This document shows positions 25,729 through 32,860 of a stretch of 64,000 nt of DNA, in pieces. Origin of the DNA: Moorena sp. SIOASIH (lineage in GTDB: Bacteria > Cyanobacteriota > Cyanobacteriia > Cyanobacteriales > Coleofasciculaceae); contig NZ_JAAHIH010000004.1 of NCBI RefSeq assembly GCF_010671925.1, positions 248,001-312,000 of the forward strand, read 5' to 3'. The stretch's first letter is position 1. Each line of letters begins with the position of its first letter. Under the pieces are notes generated by a model. The model had not been told where the DNA came from. It did not search any database and saw nothing but the letters and a program-made list of their open reading frames with translations. Both the position numbers and the translations under genes were made by a program.

Positions 25729-27645
25729 TTAATTAGCAATTAAGGATTGATTAACAACATTCTTATAAATTGGCGAAATTGCTGTTTTTCGCAGTGCTTT
25801 TTTCAAGGATTTATTCGTACTATTTAAAATAGTGATCCAGGTCTGACCAGGACATTCTAATTCATCGGCTAGACGGTCAATCAGTTGTTGGTCTTTAGTA
25901 GAGCTATTCGACTCCAAAAAATGACGCTCACGGCTGACACCGAGGATGTAATAGGGATTGTCTGGAAAAAATAGCACCACTTTGCGCACTAAATAAGCTT
26001 CTTTAATCTCAGGGTAACCAGCAAGTTGTTGTTGTAAGGCCGCTTCTACCTCAGCCGATAGTCCGTGGGGTTGAAAGCGATCGCCCTGACTGAAACCAGA
26101 GCGCTCTTCCTGTGCCAGGGTCAGTAATTCATGATGTTTGGCAGCTCTTTGACGATATTGGTCTGCTTCTGCGTCACGTCCTTGGCGTCTTAGAAACCCA
26201 TAAATTGATTGAGTGCCACTCAAGACACTATCTGGGTCTCGTGCCATCGCCTGCTCCAGGTAATCAATACCAGCTTCATTATCTTGCGCGATTAAGATTT
26301 GCCCTAGTAAATAATTGGCGGATACATGGTCAGCTTGCCTGGTCAGTACTGACTTTAATAACGGGATTGCTTCTTGGGTGCCGACTAAATCTAATGTCCA
26401 ACGAGCACGATTCCAGGCTTCCTCAACACTAAGGGGAGAGTGGGCAGCTTTTGCCTCTAAAGCTTCTAAGGATTGGCGTATCGCCTGAGCCTGGGTATAG
26501 TTTTGTCGCCATTGGTAATTGATAGTAGTGTGCCATTGACGCTCCAACTCTTGAGTCAGGGGTAGTAAAGCTTTACCCAAAAACTGCTCAGCTGCTGTTA
26601 CTTTGACGAGTATGGGTAAGCTAGGCGTTGGCTTGAAGGGATATTTCAAGGCTTTTAGCCGTTCCAACAGACAAGGATGGGTATCGGCATAATGGGTTTG
26701 AGACATCAACGCTGACCTAATCCACTGTTGTTGCTGATTGGGTTCAATGGGACTAGAAAATGCCTTAGCTAAATCTTGCAAAGGGGTTTGTGGAGGATTG
26801 GGTTGATGGTAGGCTTGCTGATAAATGTCATTCCAGAAAGATTGTTCTAAGTACTGAGCTTTGACCTGAACACTCAGCAGCGCTTCGGCAACGTGCTGAC
26901 TACCTGCTAACTCGGCAGCACAGCGGTCAGCTTCGTATTCATTAGCACGGGCAAGTACGAAAGAATAGGCATTGAAAAAGGGGGAATACCAATTAAAAAA
27001 GCCATGAAACAGCACTGTTGCTCCGGCATGTTGACTTTTTTCCAATTGTTGCCAAATCTGCTCCCAAGTTTGACGCAGTCGATAAATCCAGCCTGCAAAG
27101 GAACTGTGCTTGCCAGATAGATGTCCCAATTCATGGGCAAGGACGGCTCGAAATTGTCTAGGAGAAAGGGCTTGGAGTAAAGGCAGTCCTAAGATTAAGT
27201 AGTTTTGTTGCCATCCCAGTAAGCCCAGACGAGGAATCTGGACTACTGCTGCATTAAATTCGCTGGTCAGGAGAACATGGTGAAAGGAAGGAGCTTTTAG
27301 AGCTTGGGTCAACTCATCAATCAAGGCAAACAGGTTTGGGACTTGCTGGCGCTGTAGTTTTAATCCCTGGGGTGGTGGAAAACTCACCCATAGCGATCGC
27401 ATAATCATCCAGGCTGGCACCAGCAAAATCATGATCAGTTGAACCATGCCACGATTGATCCGACCACTGTAGTAAATCAACAGTACTACTAGTCCGAGGA
27501 CTCCTAACAATCCTGCCAAGACCAGAAAAATGTAGGCATAACCCAGTGCAGCTAGAAGTCCTACACGCAGCTTATAATTATCGGGATATTGTTGGGCATA
27601 ATCTTCGAGTTTCTTGACTAAGGTATCAAATTCTTCGTTTGTCAT
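25729..27645 (-). CDS. M48-family membrane metallopeptidase with TPR-like tail
   Basis: Zinc protease of the HtpX/Ste24 type, 638 residues. Two N-terminal hydrophobic segments (about 27-58 and 66-85) anchor it in the membrane. The zinc site HELGH is at 171-175 within AVLAHELGHLSGKH, and the third ligand is the Glu of NEYEADRCAAEL (about 236-247). After residue 350 the chain becomes alpha-helical with TPR-like repeats (ALEAKAAHSPLSVEEAWNRA, HVSANYLLGQILIAQDNEAG). Such proteins are common in cyanobacteria; quality control of membrane proteins is the usual suggestion. ATG 27645. Stands alone, convergent with nothing close. Confidence 0.93.
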   Translation of the reverse strand: MTNEEFDTLVKKLEDYAQQYPDNYKLRVGLLAALGYAYIFLVLAGLLGVLGLVVLLIYYSGRINRGMVQLIMILLVPAWMIMRSLWVSFPPPQGLKLQRQQVPNLFALIDELTQALKAPSFHHVLLTSEFNAAVVQIPRLGLLGWQQNYLILGLPLLQALSPRQFRAVLAHELGHLSGKHSSFAGWIYRLRQTWEQIWQQLEKSQHAGATVLFHGFFNWYSPFFNAYSFVLARANEYEADRCAAELAGSQHVAEALLSVQVKAQYLEQSFWNDIYQQAYHQPNPPQTPLQDLAKAFSSPIEPNQQQQWIRSALMSQTHYADTHPCLLERLKALKYPFKPTPSLPILVKVTAAEQFLGKALLPLTQELERQWHTTINYQWRQNYTQAQAIRQSLEALEAKAAHSPLSVEEAWNRARWTLDLVGTQEAIPLLKSVLTRQADHVSANYLLGQILIAQDNEAGIDYLEQAMARDPDSVLSGTQSIYGFLRRQGRDAEADQYRQRAAKHHELLTLAQEERSGFSQGDRFQPHGLSAEVEAALQQQLAGYPEIKEAYLVRKVVLFFPDNPYYILGVSRERHFLESNSSTKDQQLIDRLADELECPGQTWITILNSTNKSLKKALRKTAISPIYKNVVNQSLIAN

Positions 27646-27858
27646 GGGTTAATCTCCTATTGACTCAGTCTCTTTGACCCAGTCTCTAGTTATAGTTAGC
27701 CCAAGTTGGTAGTCTTCTTGATCAAGAAAACGCCTTTTAGACAATTAAATTTATTTGACAATTTAATTATTTCCCCAATTTCCCCGCAAAGATCAGGTAA
27801 CACTTAACCCAACGCTCTAGAATAACAGTGAACACTAGGGGTAAGCCAGAACAGTAAC

Positions 27859-28779
27859 GTGCAGCTAAAGCAAGTCATTATTATTCACAAAGCTGGAGAC
27901 TCCCAAGGAAAACGTTGCGCAGAAAAATGCGCTCGGGAGTTGGAAACACGCCAGTGCAAGGTTCTGATCGGACCTAGTGGCGCGAAAGATAATCCCTACC
28001 CAGTCTTTTTAGCTTCTGCCACCGAAGCCATTGATTTGGCAGTGGTTCTCGGGGGGGATGGGACAGTATTGGCAGCCGCAAGACATCTGGCTCCGGAAGG
28101 AATACCAATTTTGGCAGTAAATGTTGGAGGTCATCTGGGATTTCTGACCGAACCCATCGAAGAATTTAAAGACACTGAGCAAGTTTGGGACCGACTATTA
28201 GAAGACCGCTATGCAGTTCAGCGGCGGATGATGTTAGAGGGGGCTGTGTTTGGGGGAAACCGCACTGACATTACACCAGTTAGCGATCGCTTTTTGGCAC
28301 TCAATGAAATGTGTGTCAAACCTGCCTCTGCCGATCGGATGATTACCTCAATTCTGGAAATGGAAATTGATGGACAAATAGTGGATCAATACCAAGGGGA
28401 TGGACTAATTGTTGGCACTCCCACTGGTTCCACTGGCTATACTGTTTCCGCTAATGGTCCAATTTTGCACGACTCGATCGAAGCGATCGCAGTCGCACCG
28501 ATTTGTCCGATGAGCCTTTCCAGTCGTCCTTTCGTCCTCCCCTCTGGCTCTGTTGTCAGTATCTGGCCCTTGGGGGATTATGAGCTAAACACTAAACTCT
28601 GGATGGATGGTGTGCTCGCAACCTCTATTTGGCCTGGACAACGAGTGGACGTGCGTAGAGCAGATTGTCAGGCTAAGTTCATTATCTTACGGGAACAGTA
28701 TTCCTATTACCAGACCTTAAGGACTAAGCTTCAGTGGGCTGGTACGAGAGTCACCTATAGTAACAACCACCGCAATTGA
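27859..28779 (+). CDS. nadK: NAD kinase
   Basis: Makes NADP from NAD and ATP (or polyphosphate) in the cytosol; 306 residues. The family motif GGDGTVLAAAR begins at residue 65; NEMCV and the GDGLIVGTPTGSTGYTVSAN block with the substrate-binding Gly/Ser/Tyr residues follow. The start is GTG at 27859 (MQLKQVIIIHKAGD); no ATG lies in a suitable place upstream. Cyanobacteria often have two NAD kinases; this is one of the roughly 305-residue type. Monocistronic. Confidence 0.95.
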   Translation: MQLKQVIIIHKAGDSQGKRCAEKCARELETRQCKVLIGPSGAKDNPYPVFLASATEAIDLAVVLGGDGTVLAAARHLAPEGIPILAVNVGGHLGFLTEPIEEFKDTEQVWDRLLEDRYAVQRRMMLEGAVFGGNRTDITPVSDRFLALNEMCVKPASADRMITSILEMEIDGQIVDQYQGDGLIVGTPTGSTGYTVSANGPILHDSIEAIAVAPICPMSLSSRPFVLPSGSVVSIWPLGDYELNTKLWMDGVLATSIWPGQRVDVRRADCQAKFIILREQYSYYQTLRTKLQWAGTRVTYSNNHRN

Positions 28780-28796
28780 TTCACCTGGTTAGTTAA

Positions 28797-28960
28797 TTGG
28801 GAAATGGGGAGATGGGGAAATGGGGAAATGGGGAGATGGGGAGATGGGGAGATGGGGAGATGGGGAAGTCTGGGGAGTTGCTAGTGGTGCTTCAGGGGGT
28901 CTCGCCGTCATTTTCAACCTCGTAGCCAGGGTTGGGAAAGGCTGCCCCGTAACGCACCAC
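28797..28960. repeat. GGGGAGAT array plus short family B-like inverted repeat
   Basis: 28797-28867 is a run of GGGGAGAT/GGGGAAAT octamers (the same unit as inside family A elements). 28884-28960 has ends GTGGTGC and GCACCAC around GGGGGTCTCGCC and resembles the family B element. Confidence 0.8.
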
Positions 28961-29092
28961 TGGGTCAAACAGCAAAATTTCAAAAATAAATCATAACGGA
29001 GGTTAAACGGTGGGATTTCTGAGTATTCTACCAATCAGCAATGCCCACTTGCTAGAATTGACTAGATTAACTTTATTAAGAATTAGATAAAA

Positions 29093-29950
29093 ATGACGAA
29101 TTTGGAAGCAACGCAAGTTGACGGAATTCCAGAGACTAAAATTCCTAAGACAATAGAGCAAATCTCTTCTTCATCGATTTCAAAACCTTCAGTTTTAATA
29201 AGCCTAGGTTCTTATTTATTCCTGGCTGCTGGGGTTGGGGTCGGAATTGCCTCTATTTTTATCTCACACCGTCAAATTTTGCTAATCGTTAGCGCTGCTT
29301 GTTTTGCCGTTTTTATATTTATGTTTCTAATTAATAAACAATTGTGGCAAGACTATAAAGAAGCTAATCATGAGTTTCAACTGCTCAAAAAATCTAAACT
29401 GTGTAGTGGGCTCTGGTGCGGTAATAATTCCACGGAGAATAACCCGATAACTTTAGCGATAGAAAAAGCTCTAAACTATAGCCAGGAGTTGATTGACGAT
29501 TATAAAAAGACCCGCAAGACCTCCCGAAATGCTTACTATGTTGCCCAAATGTTAACCATTATTTTATCGGGAATAACACCAATTTTAGTCTTGCTAGACA
29601 AGTTAGAAACTGGTTCTGCATTACTAAAGTGGCTCCCGGTAATCTTTCCAGCTGTTGCATCTATTGTTGCTAGTGTCTCGACTTCCTTTCCATTTCAAGA
29701 AAATTGGATTGCTGCCAACACTACTGTAGAATTGTTAGAAGCCGAACAGGAAAAATTTGTCTTGGGAGTTACTCCAGCTTATCGCTTTTCTGATTCATCC
29801 GATGGTGCGCGACGTCAACAACAATCACAAAAGGCCATAGAACATTATATTGTTCAGGTGAATAAGATTCATCTCAAGCAAGTCCAATCTTCTAATGGCA
29901 ATGACTCAGGGTCTAATGGAAATGAATCAGTAGAGGAGAAGAAAGCATAA
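29093..29950 (+). CDS. SLATT/DUF4231-type membrane protein
   Basis: A 285-residue membrane protein. Hydrophobic segments: YLFLAAGVGVGIASIFI (about 41-57), LLIVSAACFAVFIFMFLI (about 63-80), and a second pair near 150-170 and 180-200. The segment DYKKTRKTSRNAYYVAQMLT, the following ILSGITPILVLLDKL, then VIFPAVASIVASVSTSF and FQENWIAANTTVELLEAEQE match the DUF4231/SLATT pattern. SLATT proteins are proposed pore-forming effectors of bacterial conflict systems, often paired with nucleotide-signal enzymes; no such partner is next to this gene. The C-terminus is Asn/Ser/Gly-rich (SSNGNDSGSNGNESVEEKKA). Repeats abut the stop. Confidence 0.78.
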   Translation: MTNLEATQVDGIPETKIPKTIEQISSSSISKPSVLISLGSYLFLAAGVGVGIASIFISHRQILLIVSAACFAVFIFMFLINKQLWQDYKEANHEFQLLKKSKLCSGLWCGNNSTENNPITLAIEKALNYSQELIDDYKKTRKTSRNAYYVAQMLTIILSGITPILVLLDKLETGSALLKWLPVIFPAVASIVASVSTSFPFQENWIAANTTVELLEAEQEKFVLGVTPAYRFSDSSDGARRQQQSQKAIEHYIVQVNKIHLKQVQSSNGNDSGSNGNESVEEKKA

Positions 29951-29963
29951 CTCCATCTTAAGA

Positions 29964-30172
29964 ATGTAGAATGTAGAATGTAGAATGCAGAATTAAGAAT
30001 GAAGAATGCAGAATTAAGAATGCAGAATTAAGAATGGTGAAGCTAGAAGCTAGAAGCTAGAAGCTAGAAGCTAGAAGCTAGAAGCTAGAAGCCAAAAGCC
30101 AGAAGCCAGAATGGTGAATTCTAAATTCTAAATTCTCTTCAATTCTAAATTCTTAATTCTCAATTCTTCATT
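29964..30172. repeat. Mixed heptamer arrays
   Basis: AGAATGT/AGAATTA units (to about 30035), AGAAGCT units (30037-30110), then AATTCTA/AATTCTC units running straight to the stop codon of the ABC ATPase at 30173. Confidence 0.92.
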
Positions 30173-31246
30173 CTAAAAAATCGGTACTGATGGGTCAGCT
30201 ACAGACACTCGCACCCGCTTTCCTACGGGTAACTGAGTGCTAAGGTTGGTGCGAGCGTGGAGTTTGGTGCCGGAAGCGGTTTGTAAACAGTAGCGGTATT
30301 CACGACCTAGGAAATGTCGGTCTTGAATCACTACGGTGGAGTTATCATCAGGGTTGAGAAGAACATTTTCTTCCCGAAGCATCAGCTCCCCTTCCTCCAG
30401 CTGATCCAGTTTAGTATTAAGTATGGAGTCATTGACTCTGATGGCAAAAGAGCCTACTTCTGTTTCCCATAGGTCTCCTCTGCGTTGGGCTGGTAAAAAG
30501 TTGGCTTGGGTGACGAATTCTGCTACAAAGCGAGAGCTGGGATTGGTATAGATTTCTTCTGGTGTCCCCAATTGCTCTAATCGACCAGAACGCATGACTC
30601 CCACTTGGTCGGATATAGACAAAGCTTCTTCTTGGTCATGGGTGACAAAAATAGCAGAGGTGCCGGTTTCTTTGAGAATAGCTCGCACTTCCTGACGCAA
30701 CCGCAGACGCACTTGGACATCGAGATTGCTGAGGGGTTCATCCAATAGAATTAATTTAGGTTGCGGGGCTAAGGCACGGGCTAGGGCTACTCGCTGCTGC
30801 TGACCACCAGAGAGTTCGTGGGGATAACGTTTGCCCATGCCAGCTAATCCGACTAATGCGATCGCATCTTCCGTATTACCCTTGACACAGACACCACTCT
30901 TCTGTTTCCGATTCTGCTTAAGCCCAAACGCCACATTCTCTGCCACCGTCAGGTGAGGAAATAGAGCATAGTCTTGAAAGACCATACCAGTATTGCGCTG
31001 TTCTGGTGGTAACCAATACCCTGGCCCAGTCACTTTCCGTCCTGCCAATACCACTAGTCCCGCTTGGGGTCGCTCAAACCCAGCTACAATCCGCAATAAT
31101 GTCGTTTTGCCACAGCCAGATGGCCCCACCAATCCCAGTAAATCCCCTTCATACAGGGTAAACGACACATTCCCCACTGCTGGCTCAGTGGTTTGATCAA
31201 AGTGTTTAGTAATCCCTTCTAAATGTAGAATTGCTGGTTTTGTCAT
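30173..31246 (-). CDS. ABC importer ATP-binding protein, FbpC/PotA-like
   Basis: A 357-residue ATPase of the iron/polyamine/sulfate importer class. Walker A GPSGCGKTT at 41-49, Q-loop VFQDYALFPHLT, signature LSGGQ at 145-149, Walker B LILLDEP, H-loop VTHDQEEA, C-terminal TOBE domain (VIQDRHFLGREYRYCLQT). The overall look (SFTLYEGDLLGLVGPSGCGK; PEQRNTGMVFQDYALFPHLT) is close to ferric-iron importers, but no permease or binding protein lies nearby, so the substrate stays open. ATG 31246. The HIP1 octamer lies in its coding sequence near 30858. Confidence 0.92.
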   Translation of the reverse strand: MTKPAILHLEGITKHFDQTTEPAVGNVSFTLYEGDLLGLVGPSGCGKTTLLRIVAGFERPQAGLVVLAGRKVTGPGYWLPPEQRNTGMVFQDYALFPHLTVAENVAFGLKQNRKQKSGVCVKGNTEDAIALVGLAGMGKRYPHELSGGQQQRVALARALAPQPKLILLDEPLSNLDVQVRLRLRQEVRAILKETGTSAIFVTHDQEEALSISDQVGVMRSGRLEQLGTPEEIYTNPSSRFVAEFVTQANFLPAQRRGDLWETEVGSFAIRVNDSILNTKLDQLEEGELMLREENVLLNPDDNSTVVIQDRHFLGREYRYCLQTASGTKLHARTNLSTQLPVGKRVRVSVADPSVPIF

Positions 31247-31292
31247 GAATGGATCTTAAAGGTATTCTTTTAAGGTTTAAGGTTTAAGGTTA

Positions 31293-31350
31293 ATTAGTTG
31301 TTCGCGTAGCGTGGCCAAAGGCCAAGGTTGTTCGCGTAGCGTGGCCAAAG
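31293..31350. repeat. Two direct copies of the TTCGCGTAGCGTGGCC palindrome
   Basis: GTTCGCGTAGCGTGGCCAAA followed by GGCCAAGG, twice in tandem (30-base period). GGCC-AAA-GGCC forms the inner stem. The same element occurs at 52873, 20164, 8392 and inside several genes. Confidence 0.9.
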
Positions 31351-31443
31351 GCCAAGGTTGAGTAGACCTGCAGGATCAGTAGTTTAATCTGAGTTATGGA
31401 AAGCTGACGGCTGACCGCTGAGGGCTGAATGCTGACCTACTAC

Positions 31444-31713
31444 TTAAAGTTTCTCCTTGCGCCTTTTGCTAGGAAGCCGCCAGGAATCATCGAGCCAGGA
31501 TATTAACTCCTGGCGCGGAAGGGTTAGCTGTCTAAGGATACTCCAAATTTGAATCAAAGCCGTGACATTATCGATTTCAGCTCTCAAGGGCTGGTCAGTC
31601 TGACAGTGACAGGGAATCTCTAGGTCTTGCAAGCGCCGATAGACTTGCCATCGGTCTCCCCAGTTGATCTCAATCACCTGACTGGCCTCTGATTCAGATA
31701 TAGATGGATCCAT
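31444..31713 (-). CDS. Asr1405/Asl0597-family small protein
   Basis: An 89-residue cyanobacterial protein of unknown function. The family signature is visible: VIEINWGDRWQVYRRLQDLE then IPCHCQTDQPLRAEIDNVTA, IQIWSILRQLTLPRQELISW and LDDSWRLP. The frame is open to TTG 31719, but ATG at 31713 (MDPSISESEAS) is the better start. No operon partner: an ABC ATPase ends up 200 bases downstream in the same direction with repeats between. Confidence 0.85.
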   Translation of the reverse strand: MDPSISESEASQVIEINWGDRWQVYRRLQDLEIPCHCQTDQPLRAEIDNVTALIQIWSILRQLTLPRQELISWLDDSWRLPSKRRKEKL

Positions 31714-31900
31714 AATCAATAATGAAATAGTTTTTTATTAAAAGCTGGAACCAAGCTGCCTTGGTTAAGAGAATATTTGAGCAGCCAGGGATTAGTTATT
31801 GCTAATCCTCCCAGACTAGTTTAGTCTATTTAGGTTTCAAATGCAAAGCTTTCTCAACTAATTTACAAAAAAACTATTATTAGGACTTACGAAGTTTACT

Positions 31901-32275
31901 GGGTTTTGCCCCCCTGCCCCCCAATTTTGGGGGGTAATGATGTCAAAGTCCCCCAGAATTGGGTGATTTAGGGGGCAATTGCGTAGGAAGTTGAGTTGTT
32001 TTTGCCCCCCTGCCCCCCAATTTTGGGGGGTAATGATGTCAAAGTCCCCCAGAATTGGGTGATTTAGGGGGCAATTGCGTAGGAAGTTGAGTTGTTTTTG
32101 CCCCCCTGCCCCCCAATTTTGGGGGGTAATGATGTCAAAGTCCCCCAGAATTGGGTGATTTAGGGGGCAATTGCGTAGGAAGTTGAGTTGTTTTTGCCCC
32201 CCTGCCCCCCAATTTTGGGGGGTAATGATGTCAAAGTCCCCCAGAATTGGGTGATTTAGGGGGCAATTGCCTAAG
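31901..32275. repeat. Four direct repeats of 96 bases, each an inverted repeat
   Basis: Period 96 bases (TTTTGCCCCCC at 31904, 32000, 32096 and 32192). Each unit holds TTTGCCCCCCTG, CCCCCCAATTTTGGGGGG, AAAGTCCCCCAGAATTGGG, then TTTAGGGGGCAATTGC, so the ends of a unit pair (TTGCCCCC / GGGGGCAA). The copies look identical by eye. Related single units lie at 38545-38575 and 40120-40185. Confidence 0.93.
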
Positions 32276-32424
32276 TCTTGATTATTTCAACAGTTACTAG
32301 TCAGACAATAGCACTGGAAGACCGTTAAATGGGGTGATTAGGAGATGGAAAGATCTAGGGCAAGGGGTAGGAACACTTATAGGGAATTTTGTCAACTAAA
32401 ATCATAACTACAATCACAACCACA

Positions 32425-32800
32425 CCATTTGATGTAGGGTGGGCAGTGCAGCAGAGCAATCAGCTCAGCTCCCGATCCCATCCCAAAGCACTGCCCACCA
32501 ACTCAGCCGATGTAGGGTGGGCAGTGAGATGTAGGGTGGGCAGTGCCGCAGAGCAATCAGCTCAGCTCCCCATCCCTTACCAAGGCACTGCCCACCAACG
32601 GCCCGCCCCAACATATATTGAAACTGGCAAGATGCCAGTTCCACGCCTGATGCCCATTCCACTGGCTGAGCATAGCAGTAGAGCGGGCATCCTGCCCGCC
32701 CCAACATATATTGAAACCTGCCCGCCCCAACATATATTGAAACTGGCAAGATGCCAGTTCCACGCCTGATGCCAGTTCCACCAAGCCCATTCCACCACTG
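32425..32800. repeat. Compound palindromic repeats upstream of the NACHT gene
   Basis: Two copies of an element bounded by GTAGGGTGGGCAGTG and GCACTGCCCACC (about 32433-32508 and 32528-32600), then three blocks with CCCCAACATATATTGAAAC and CTGGCAAGATGCCAGTTCC. Frames in this block are repeat translations. A promoter for the downstream gene may lie at 32800-32860, but none was recognised. Confidence 0.85.
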
Positions 32801-32860
32801 CCCAGCTAGAATAAATCACAAGGGTGCAATATAATTCAAACTTCATACAAGATCCTTACG

